Assembly (NCBI RefSeq): GCF_029407905.1 | Contig: NC_073643.1 | Location: 38,474,501 to 38,538,500, forward strand | Reading direction: 5' to 3' | From: Bubalus kerabau | Lineage: Eukaryota; Chordata; Mammalia; Artiodactyla; Bovidae | DNA: 64,000 nt | Part shown: in pieces, positions 47,701-59,700 of the stretch | How the letters are laid out: each line of letters opens with the position of its first letter | Numbering within the stretch: the first letter of the stretch is position 1 | Translations under genes and position numbers: made by a program | The notes under the pieces: generated by a model | Database searches by the model: none | What the model was told of the DNA's origin: nothing | Seen by the model: only the letters and a program-made list of their open reading frames with translations

Positions 47701-50700
47701 GCCACATTTCAGTTGTTCAGTGACCACTTGGCAAGTGGCCACCATGTTGGACAGTGCAGCTCTAGACACTTCTTAGGCAAACATGTATGGGTGTATTTTT
47801 TCAGAGATAAAGCATATGTAATATGGTTTTACATATTCCTATTGTCTTGAAATATTGGAGATTGTCCCATAATAGTCCATATGCTCTGCCTTCATTCATT
47901 TTAAGCCTCAGGCTAGCATTCCTATTAATAGATTGACCCTAGTTTATTTGAATGGAAATCTACTTGTATTACATTCCCCAAATGCATATGAAAAGCTGCC
48001 CTTTGGGAACATCCATTTAGAGTTTCTTCTTTCCTCTCTATGGTCTGTGGTTCTCCTTGTGCATCCCCTGTGAATTCACCTGTGCTGTGAATCACTCTGC
48101 TATGTTCCTCATCCCCGCACCCACCTGCCTCTTCCCCCCTACTCTCCCTCACCCCCTTCCTCAAGTTCAGTCCCATGTGCCCCAGCCCTCTCCTGTTCTG
48201 GTGGAGGGAAAGAAAAACCTAGTCATGCCCTTTTCAGACTCAACTCCATTTCTACCCCATAAATTCAGATCTGCCAAGAATTTTAATGACAAGCATGGAC
48301 TTAAGGTCAAATTAATCTTGCTTGAGAATTCCAGCTCTGCTATTTACCACTCTCTGTTTAGTCTTGGACAAGTTGCTTAGCTTCTCTGAGCCTCATTTTT
48401 CTCATTTGCTGAGCAAAGATTATGGTCATACCTAGTTCGAGTGTTGCTATGGGGACTAAATACAAAGGCATATGCAGTTTTTAGCAAGGATCTAGTCCAC
48501 AGCAAGCATTCAATGGGTGTAGCTCTCATAATTAATGGTAATAATGGAGGAAAAAAAAGTTACCAGATTATGGAGAATATAAATGGTTGGTACACCAGCA
48601 GTATTAGCAAGCTTATTGCCCATGTGAGATTGCATAAATGGCAGTCCAGCTTCTACTGGGATGAAAAAGCTCAATCAAAAATTAATATCCAGTGTTTTGG
48701 CACTGAGAACTGCTAACTTATGTGGCAATGTGGTTTCCTTGGAAAACACCTTGAAATTTGAACTTGCTTGCATTTATTTACTCTCTGAAACTGCCATCTA
48801 TGCATTTTACAGAGAGATTTTTAAGAAATATTTGTTGACTGAATGAAAATTCACAACTCCAAAATGCATATGTTTATGAACCATAAAAAGCCATGGAGAC
48901 CAGTGTAAGAAGTGATTTGCTTATTGCTTACAAAGAATTCACAATTAACTGAACAATTTATCTCGGTTGCAGGTAGCCTCTATCTATAAAGACCCAAGTA
49001 TTGGAAATTTAATTAATATTGTTATTGTGAACTTAGTTGTGATTCATAATGAACAGGTAATAAAGTTTTATTTCTTTTTTCTTCTCTCTGTATCCTAAAT
49101 GGCATATCTAATTGGTGTTGGTACAGTGGATCAACCATAATTCTTGTCTGTATTTAGGAAGGACCTTCCATATCTTTTAATGCCCAGACAACATTAAAAA
49201 ACTTTTGCCAGTGGCAGCATTCAAAGAACCATCCAGGTGGAATCCAGCATGATACAGCGGTTCTTGTAACGAGGTATATGGACGTCTTATCCTTCCAGCA
49301 TTTAGTTTCTTGTCAAGTTGATGGGCTAAGGTTGTATATTGCTGCTAGCCAGCCCCTAGTCCAGTTTTTTTCAGCTTTAGCACTATTGGCATTTTGGATC
49401 AGATAGTTTTGTGTTGTGGGGACTGCCCTGTGCCCTGCGGGATGGTTGGCAGCATCCTTTGTCTCTACCTATTGTATACTGGCAGCTCTCCCTCCTCTTG
49501 ACTGTGACAGCCAAACTATTGTCCAGACATTGCCAGATGCTCTCTGAGGGTGCATGGGGAAGAGGACACAGTCACACCTGGTTGAGAACCACTAACCCAT
49601 AGTTACCAAGTAGGCAATAAGTGTGTTAGACAGTCCTAAAAGTAAACGCCCTTATAGAGGGGGCAGCTGCCGTTCAGATTGACCTGGTCATTACTGTGCA
49701 GGATATACATAGAGTCTTGCCAGCTTTTGTGATTCTGTAAGAAGCCAGAAATGAGGATTTTTTTTTTTTTTGAAAATGTGAACGCTCTTAGTTTTTAAAT
49801 GGTAGATTCTAGTTCAAAATATTTAAAATGCTATGCAGGGCAACAAAGAAGTATGCTGGCCTTGGGCTTCCCTGGTGGCTCAGACAGTACAGAAATATGC
49901 TGGCCTAGTTGTGTCTTCCATCAACATCTTTGATATGGTCACAAACATTCTTAACTAAACTTAAGTGAAAGCCATTTATAACCTTCTCAGAATGTTTTTT
50001 CAGAAAGTAGAATCACTTGTTTCAAGGTATGAGGAAAATCCTGGGTGGAAAGATTTTCATTTGCCCTTGGCTACCCTGGTTGACAGGAGACGACTCAATG
50101 TAACTTTTAATCTGTAAGCCAGTGATTCATAAATTTTTTGAGTTGCAAACCCCTGGCTCTGTTAACTAGCTTTTTGTCATCCCTCCCCATCCCTAAAGTA
50201 GTGGTGGTACGAATACCTGAAAGGCTGAAGTGTTTGCTTGTATTGGTGTTTACTGTTGGGTGTCAAGGCCCTAAAGCAAGTCTGCTTTGCTTTCAGACAG
50301 GATATCTGCAGAGCTCATGACAAATGTGATACATTAGGTGAGTCTACTGTGCGTATCCTCTCTGGATTCAACACTTTATGACATGCTTTTCTTCCAAGCC
50401 ACAAATGCTTTTTAAAGTAAATCCTTGTTTGTTTGTTTTCCTTTCTAATAGGTCTGGCTGAACTGGGAACCATCTGTGATCCATACAGAAGCTGCTCTAT
50501 CAGTGAAGATAGTGGATTGAGTACAGCTTTCACAATAGCCCACGAACTGGGCCATGTGTATGTTTCCTTTCCATATCTTCATTTCATTTGCAGTGACCTA
50601 AAACTTTAGTTCCTTCTCATCAGTGAGCATTCAGTGGACTTTAAAAGGTGTAAGACACTTTTCGAGGCATAGTTGAGTTTGCAGGGTTGAAAAGCTTTGA

Positions 50701-53700
50701 ACCTTGTTGGGAGAAAGGACTTTGACTTCAGAAAGCTGAGTAAATGCAGTGCACCCTGTTCAGCCTTAGCTCATGTGTCTCTTCGGCTTAACTGAACAGG
50801 TTTACCAGGCAAGGTCTAATATGCTCCTTTCCTACTTCAAAGTGGAAGAAAGAGGGTCTTTCTATCCCTTCCACTGAAGCAGAGAGTATATCAGCCCAGA
50901 AAACTTACCTTTGTTTAGTAGGGTCCTCCAGCATTGCTGTGGCCTGCACAATTTTCCCAAACCCAGATAATTCCTGATTCTGGTTATACAAGTTTGTCCT
51001 TCAGATACTAGCCTCTGAGAACAGAGGTGACCCTCTTTCAGGGGAAGGAATGAGCAAAGATACAGAGAAGAAAGAAACCATTTCCTATTTATGATCACTA
51101 AGTGTCTGGTCATTATGAAATTGGGTTTTCCTTTTTGTTCTTTAGTGACAAAGCCTTGTTAGAATGTGAGGCAAAACAGTATAAATTTACTCAAAATTAT
51201 TCCAGTTTTTTATCTGCTATCTTTTCTATCTACAGTGATTAAATTACTTATACCTTTTTGAAATAATTTTCAAAAATAGCTGTGTATTGATCTGCATGTC
51301 AGATGTTTACTTTAGAGATAACATCATCTATTAAGCAAACTCTTTCATTTGCCAAATGTTTTTTGAAGGCACTTTATATGCAGTGTATTATGGTAGGTGT
51401 AATGCAATATGCATGTATAAAGGAATCTCTGATCCCAGTTCCACAGCCTCTTATCCCAATTCCACATATAATGAATATATTTTCAAGCATATTTTAAGAG
51501 CACACTCCTTTTATTCTCCAATGGAAATATCATCAGGTACTCAATATTTACAGAATAAAAAAGGCATGACTTTCAATTAAGCCTTTGTGATGGATCAGAG
51601 TCCTTCTTAGTCAATTGTCTCTCTGTCCCTTGATTTCTCAAATTACCTTCATGAAACTCAAGGATTTCTTGGAACTAGATTTGAAAATTACTGATTCTAC
51701 CAGCATTTCCCAAAGTTTGGTACTCTTATGCTGATTCCAAGAGGATGGTCCATGGGGCGAAATAAGGGTGTTGTAATCCAGTGATTAAAAAAATTTTTCC
51801 TAGCCATGTTTGGAGTGCCAAGGCTAAATGCCATGAAGTAAAGGTTCTGACAAGTCCTGTATTGATTTTAACTCAGGTGTTGATTTTATCTCAGTTCCCC
51901 CATATTTATTTTAACAGAATCTTTGGAGGATTTTCATTTCTTTGTTTTACATGAAACCTAGTAAATTACTTTAGACATTTAAATAGGGAATGTAGATTTC
52001 ATAGTGAGGAATAGGGTGATGTTTCAATGGGGAAACTATTCCTGCCCCAGAACATGGAACAAGGAGAGTTACAGAGACAAGAATGTATTCCAAGGGCAAG
52101 GGTGTATTTGATTAACAAATTAACATTTCCCCCCAAAATAGGGCTAACAAAAATATACTGTGTAAAGAAATATAATTAATTTCCTATTAATTCCTTTCCC
52201 CAAAAGAGTTTATAAACCTCTTTTAGATAGCCAGGTTATAAAATTGACATTTTAAAGACTGTAAGAATTTTAAATAGCAACAACAAAATATTTATGCCAT
52301 ATAGAAGTCTTAATTCACAGTTAACAGACAACTCCCCTGTAAAAGCTATGCTGTTGACATGTTTCCAGGAGCTTTCATTTGTATTATCTCCCTTAATCTT
52401 TATAATCCCTGCAAAGTAGATATTAAGTCTGTGTGTTTGACTTAGAGATATTAAGTTAACCAAATGGTAGTAGCCAACCAAATCGTGGTAGCTAATGAAG
52501 GCATAGGAGCATATGATGTTGGAGCACCAGTTCTAGGGTAGAAGTCAGCAGGTAGCCAGATAGCCAAGATCTGGACTGAATTGTTACAACATTCCCTTTG
52601 ACTTGAGGAAAATATATGCTATTTCCCTTCCTATAAGATGGAAACAATACATATACACCTTATCTCAAAAGTGTCAGGAAATAAGAAATCAAGTAATCAG
52701 CGAATGATGTAAGTTGTGGCTTAAACAGAAAGTGTATTCCTAGCCTGTTAGTGAATTATTATTATTACTATTTTTTTAATTTCCTACCATATTCTCTAAC
52801 AAATTTTTCTAATTAACTTTTTCAAAATTAAATGTTAAGTTATTATGGTCATGACTTTCTGATAAAATAAAATCCGAGAGCTGCTCGGAGGAAAAAGCAA
52901 CCAACCTTTTATTTGTTGAGCATCATTGGATGCTTCAAAAATAGCTCCTGCCTTCTTGTACCAGCTTCATGGACACTGAGAATCTAAGAGTCAGGAAGAA
53001 TTGGGGAAGTAATTGAGTCTCTACTGAACACAGAAATCCTTACACAGTGTTCCTGAAAAATTGTCCATATCTTGTCTCACAGGAGAGAATGTAGGTTGTA
53101 AATATTCCAAAACAGGAGGTATTAGACTGAAGTAAACTCCAGTTCTAGCTCACTTAATAACCATGTGACCTTGATCAAATAGTTAAACCTCCTACTTCCC
53201 AATTTCCTCTTCTGTAAAATGTGAATAGTAATAGCATACTAGTCATTGGGTCAAATAAGTAATTAAGTTAAATAAAACATCAAATGCATTTAACACACTG
53301 GCTAGTGCATTGTGAATGCTAAAAAAGTCTTGTTAATTATTTTTTAGTAAGTGCTCGATGAATGGTTATTGTTATATAACCCCTGCTACGAACAAACGTG
53401 CCTGACATTTGAATGAGAAAAAAAAAAAAACGTTTTCTGTTTACATGATGGAATAAACTGGATTTTATCAACTCATGGTGGTATGGGGAATAAATACCAG
53501 CTCCTTTGCACCAGAGAGAAACAAGCAAGATTTGAAAGCTTTTCTTTTATTAGGTTTGTTGATGGAGGTGTTACACTTAATCTGCATCTGGGTTTTAGAA
53601 TCGTGGGCAGTCATTTCTTTAAGAAAGTAGACTCTTAAGCATCCATTACTATTAAGTCCAACCAAGAGAGTTGGAGTTTTCCCATCTGGCAATTATTGAG

Positions 53701-56700
53701 GGGCCTAAGGTTTTAAAAGAAAAAGGAAATAAAACATGAGAAATTACTGGGATGGACCTCACAGACTTTTATTCCAGCTTTTATTTTTATATAAAGCAAG
53801 TGAGTTTACTTCTGTCTGACTTGCTTGTTTTCATATCTAAAGATGAACTAGTAAGGGGAATTTCTCCCTAAGTGCCAAGTTAGTCAGATGCATCAGTTTT
53901 GTGATTAGGAATAGTCATCCAGAGAGGAAAGCCCTTGTGAGGCTGTTGCCCAGTGGATAATTATCTGACTGAGAAAGGCATGTGGGTCATAGAACTGATG
54001 TTTCTGGATTGAGAAATGCTTCCTGTCATTTTTTTTCCCCACTTCCTTTCTCTAAGCCAAGAATGGCAAATATGTGTTAATGCTGCTGCTGAGTTCCCTC
54101 CCAGACCCAAGAGGACGTTGGCACTCCATCATAGCCAGTTTTTGGGGTGGAACCTGGATTAATTTAAGAATTCTTTTGTGCCCAGATTTTCAGGAAGCCA
54201 GTACCCATCAATTGTCATTGGCATGAAGCTTGAAACTATTTGCCATCTGAGTTAAGCCAACTGAATTGGCACGCCTCTGGTTTCCGTGCTTGCAGCTTTC
54301 CTTAATGGGTTTTATTGTGCACGAACTTTGTATAGCTCTATAATGGTATACTTACATGGTTTTAGCATTTGTCAACCTGACCCAAAAAGGAGGAGATGCC
54401 AAGACCCACCGTGAGCCTCTCATTAGAAAGCTTTTGGCTTCAGGTTTTGACACTTGACTGACTCTTTATGTGAATAGTGTTATCATAACCTGCCAAATTC
54501 TTGACTCTATAAATTGGCCTTTAACAGCTTGTTAGGAATTCCAACTACTGTATTCTAGCACCAGCTACAGCACATGCAGAGCCTCTGCAATTCCACAAAA
54601 TACGGCTAAGCCAAATAATGGCCCAGTTCACATCTTTTTCTTTTTCTTTTTTTTTTTTTACATTAAAGGCACTTTACATTCGGTTGAGTCAGAAATATGT
54701 TTTATTCTACTCTCTACCTTTAATCCTCTAGTAAGTTTTGTTCTGCTCACCAGGATTCAGGTTCTTATCCATAATGCAGTAGTCTGTTAAATTTTTTCTC
54801 TTAGCTGCGTTCTCAGAGCAATTATAACAGCTCAGTCCCTTATCGTTTATTGACTGTTTATTATCATTGTCTTCTCGGCCTTAGGTTCAACATGCCTCAT
54901 GATGACAACAATAAGTGCAAAGAAGAAGGAATCAAGAGCCCCCAGCACGTCATGGCCCCAACATTGAACTTCAACACCAACCCCTGGATGTGGTCAAAGT
55001 GTAGTCGAAAATATATCACTGAATTTTTAGAGTAAGACTCGAACTTTGAATATAGCCTTCATGCTTGCATATGACCTACATGCAGTGAACTCATTGTGGG
55101 AAAGAAAACGTAGAGTCAAGCATTCCTTTTGAGTTGTTATTTTTGTTGACATTCCTGGGAGGAGGGAAAAGAAAAATACTCTCTGACATCTGTGTAGTTC
55201 ATGTCCTCGCCAGCACTTAGAAGATTGCAGACTGAGCTGAAGAAAATGTTGAGGTCTTAAAGAGAATACGTAAATGTTGCTTCATTCTTAGTAAAGCTGT
55301 GAAATCTGTTCAGGTCTTGGGGAAGAGACCATAAATATGATAACATGATGAAGGAAGGCAAATATTTATGTGCTTCTAAGTTAGTAATTTGGGGTTGGAA
55401 AGAGATAGGGAAGTGAGACATCCCCAAAGAACATTACAGGGTGGATGAAAATTGCACAGACCTCCATGTTGTTGAATTAAAAACATCCTCTCTCTGTCTC
55501 TCTTTATCTCCTTCCCTCTTTCTCCTTTTTTGCTTTTTTTTTTTAAGTTTCCCACCAGGATGCTCAAGGATCCAATTACTTTATACAATATCCTTGTATC
55601 ACAGATTTATTGCTCTTCTCTCCCAGATGTACAGAAGGTTAAGTGATTATCCCAAGGTCACTGGGTGTATATTTCCCCAGCCACAGGGAAGAGGGGGCTT
55701 GTTAATCAGAACTCACTGGGTGTGAATTTTCCAGAAGATGTGTTTGCAGAAACATGGAAGAACTGGCAGGTTGCTGGGGGTTCTGTTTTTTTTTTTTCAA
55801 CCAGATGATCTAAAGTGTTTCTTACTGTAGTCATTTATTCACTTACCCATTCAATCAGCAAATATTTACTAAACACTGATTGCTATGGACAGGATCCCAT
55901 ATTTGGGTGAAAAACAAACTTTTCTCACCCCAAACAAGCTTTTACCCCTAAGAAGCTTATACTCTATTGGAAAAGATGACCAAAAATAAACATTTTAGAG
56001 TTATTGCCCTGAAATGTGATAAAGGCTGAAGCAGGTATACATTTCCCCCTGGTTGTATACGTGGAGAAGGAAATGGCAACTTACTCCAGTATTCTTGCCT
56101 GGAGAATCTCATGGACAGATGAGCTTGGAAACTACAGTCCATGGGGTCACAAAGAGTCAGGCACAACTGAAGTGACTGAGCATGCATGCATGCATGTTGT
56201 ATGTGTAGCCAGTGGTTCCACAAACAAGTAGACACCAAAAAGTAGAACTTCAGCTTCTGGACTCAAGTTTGAATGAAAAGAATAGAACAAAAGCAAAACA
56301 ACAAAAGAGCAATCTTTGCTACCATTAAAATGACAGAATGACCTTCACTGTCTTTTGGAGACTCTGACAGTCACATCTCATCCACTGCCCTTACCACCTG
56401 TATTTTTCTGCTTCCCACAGCACTGGTTACGGCGAATGTTTGCTTAACGAACCTGAATACAGACCCTATCCTTTGCCTCATCAACTGCCAGGCCTCCTCT
56501 ACAACGTGAATAAGCAATGTGAATTGATTTTTGGACCAGGTTCTCAGGTGTGCCCATATATGGTAAGTGTCTGAGGTCTCTCTCTACCCTCATAACCAGA
56601 TTGTGAACTTTTTTTTATTTGTAGTTTTCCATTGGATTCTCATGCTAACATATACCACTCATTGAGTGGTCCATTAACTATTAAGGATAATAGTAATGAT

Positions 56701-59700
56701 GATGATGGGGATAAACAGTAATAGTTCTCAGTGTTGGATGTTTCCTGAACTTTGTCATTTCACTCTCAACCCAAAAGGAAGATACCATTATGGTTTTTAT
56801 TTTATAAGTGGGTAAGTGAGACTCAGGAGGGGACAAAGTAACAGAGCTGGTAATGACAGAGCTCAGCCCTTTTTCCTCTGTGTCTCCTTTTCTTCCCACC
56901 AGCTTGTCCAGAAGACTTTTATTATAGGGACTCTTCTAGATTCAGTAACTCATGAGACAAAACTGTTTCCCTGTTTTAGCTGGTCAAGACCATGTCCTAT
57001 GACTGCCTGGAGCTTGAAATCATTTCTGGTGGTAGCTCAGCTGGCAAGTGTGTGATTCTTTGATGTATGTGTTACAAACATTTGGACCAATGATATGATC
57101 CAGTGGTTAACAAGAGGCTTAGCAGAACTGTTCTTCTATGGGATGCCCCATTCTATTCCTTTGGGTGTTTTTCTGGGAGAGGTTCAGAGATAGCCAGTGA
57201 ACAGTGATTCCATGGAAATAACAAAATATTTTGTGTAAAATGTATCCATGATTATATTCATTTCTCTGCTATTCATGATAGCAAGCATTAGGAGTGACCT
57301 ACAAGCACAAGAATAGAAAGGTTAAGCAAACTTATGTGTGTGCTTGCTCAATTGCTCAGTCGCATCCGACTCTTTGTGACCCTGTGGACTGTGAACCCAC
57401 CAGGCTCCTCGGTCCATGGATATCTCAGGCAAGAATACTTGAGTGGATTGACATTTCCTCCTCCAGGGCATCTTCCTAACCCAGGGACTGAACCTGAGCC
57501 TCTTGCATCTCCTGCACTGACAGGCGGCTTCTTGACCACTGCACCATCTCCATTTAATGGAATAATATTATACAAAAATTGAAAAGTGACTATACATGGG
57601 AACATGCTCCAGCTATAGTTTTAATTAAAATACCAGGGTAAAGAATTATTTTACTGAGTATTTTCTTAATGTAAAAGGGGGAGAAGAGCTTCAGAAAAGA
57701 CTGGGTCATTTAAAACTTTTTTTCTATTAAACAAAAAAATAGTACCTTCTGAATTTTTCTACTTTGAGTATGGTTTATTCTCATCATCATGGGAACAATT
57801 ATCTTTCTGGCTAAGGAGTGACATGACACCTGGGCAGGCTCTTGCTGCAGACTCTTCACCTCTGAGCCAGGCCCCTTCCTGCCGGGTGCTCCTGGTGTTC
57901 CCAGCTCCTACACAGATGCCCCGCTGCTGCCTGCCCTTCGTCTTCTCCCTTTGGGTAGGACATGATGCCTGTGCATGTGTGCTTAGTCACTCAGTTGTAT
58001 CTGACTCTTTGCCACTCCATGATGCCTACTGTTCAGTTAAACCTTCTTCATGTCCTCTCTCTTTCATCCACATTTCCAAAGAAGAGAGTGAAGTACTTTG
58101 AAATATGTACTTGAAAACTGTCTGAAGGCATTTTCTCGTTAGATTTTGGTTTTCTCCCCTTGTCCCCAGGTGAAGCTTGGGGTTCTTCCATGTGGAAACC
58201 CACAACCTGAAAAGCTCACCTGGTCAGCTCCAGGTTGTGTAGGAGACCTGGGCCTCTGCAGTGTATTTGAAGTCCAACTCCTTGGTTTCCTACCTTGCTT
58301 TGGAGTTGAGTTTTGCTCTTCCATGTTTTGCGTGTATCTTGTTCACTGTCCTCAAAGTTGTGTTTCACTTCACTGCGGCAGAGCAGAGTACATTCTGATT
58401 TGCTACGTTTATATGTATCTTGAAGCTAAATGTATATATGAGTAGTTGGCCTTGAGATTACACAGTGTAAACAGAGTAGACACCTAGAAATTGTGGTTTC
58501 TGTGTTCTCTCCATTTGAGTATTTTGTAATTTCTTTGAAATATTTGTGGCATAAATAAAACAAGCTACACTACAAGAAAAAAAAAAATAGTATGGCCTGA
58601 AATAGAGCTAAATATATCAACTTGGATAACTCTAAAAATCACAGTGCATAGAGGAAGCAAATAGCAAATTGTAGGATGCCTCTGTATGTTCTGAAATATT
58701 GAATAGCATTGTTTGTTTAAAGCCAAAGTACTGTGCATTATCAGTAGATATTTAAACATTTGTAGTAAAAGCAATGGGCTTCCCAGGCGGCTCAGTGGTG
58801 AAAAATCTACCTACCAATGCAGGAGATAAGGGTTTGGTCCCTCAGTGAGGAGATCCCCTGGAGGAGAAAATGGCAGCCCACTCCAGTATTCTTTCCTGGA
58901 AAATCCCACGGACAGGGAAACCTGGCAGGCTTAGTCCATGGTGTCGCAAAGTTGGACATGACTGAGCACATGTACACACACTCAGTAAAAGCAATGGGAA
59001 TGGTGAGATGGTGAGCATCACTAGAACAATGGTTACCTATGTGGAGAAAGAGAAGCTATTGGGATTGAGAATGAGTGTGCAAGGCTGGGCCCATGAAGTG
59101 TCTTCTTTCTTAATTTGGGAGGTGGACATATGGGTATCCATTATGTTACTGTTCATATTTTTTATATGCCTGCAATATTACTGATATTTTGTCCCTTCTT
59201 TCTTCTGACATAATATGTATGGCTTAGTAGGAAAAAATACCAGTTTTAACATCAAGTCAAACCAAAACTAATCACAACAGAAATCAAAACCCACTCTCCA
59301 ATCATCAGTTCAGTTCAGTTGCTCACTCTCCAATCATCAGTTCAGTTCAGTCACTCAGTCATGTCTGACTCTTTGCAACCCGTGAACTGCAGCATGCCAG
59401 GCCTTTCTGTCTATCACCAGCTCCTGGAGTCCACCCAAATCCGTGTCCATCAAGTCGGTGATGCCATCCAGCCATCTCATCCTCTGTCATCCCCTTCTCC
59501 TCCTGCCTTCAATCTTTCCCAGCATCAGGGTCTTTTCCAGTGAGTCAGCTCTTCGCATCAGGTGGCCTAAGTATTGGAGTTTCAGCTTCAACATCAGTCC
59601 TTCCAATGAACACCCAGGACTGATCTCCTTTAGGATGGACTGGTTGGATCTCCTTGCCATCCAAAGGACTCTCAAGAGTCTTCTCCACCACCACAGTTCA

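Larger units (their letters stand above)
46747..48972 (+). other. ADAMTS9 intron 4 (2226 bp)
   Basis: GT-AG. Contains MIR, MER5A-like and a longer DNA-transposon fossil, listed separately. Confidence 0.9.
49274..50296 (+). other. ADAMTS9 intron 6 (1023 bp)
   Basis: GT-AG. Contains a MER20 element and a minute SINE-head insertion, listed separately. Confidence 0.93.
55032..56420 (+). other. ADAMTS9 intron 9 (1389 bp)
   Basis: GT-AG. Holds a pyrimidine-rich stretch at 55485-55550, an L2 piece and a BovA SINE. Confidence 0.9.
57200..59180 (+). mobile_element. Old L1 LINE remnant hosting three later insertions (tentative)
   Basis: Pieces at 57230-57330 ('ttcatgatagcaagcattag'), 57550-57744 ('taatggaataatattataca'), 58593-58763 and 58999-59180 ('gaacaatggttacctatgtg') read in the order of an old L1 3' region. 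Confidence 0.5.

Noticed and set aside
49411..49602. 63-codon frame in intron 6
   Set aside because: It is entirely inside a MER20 element.
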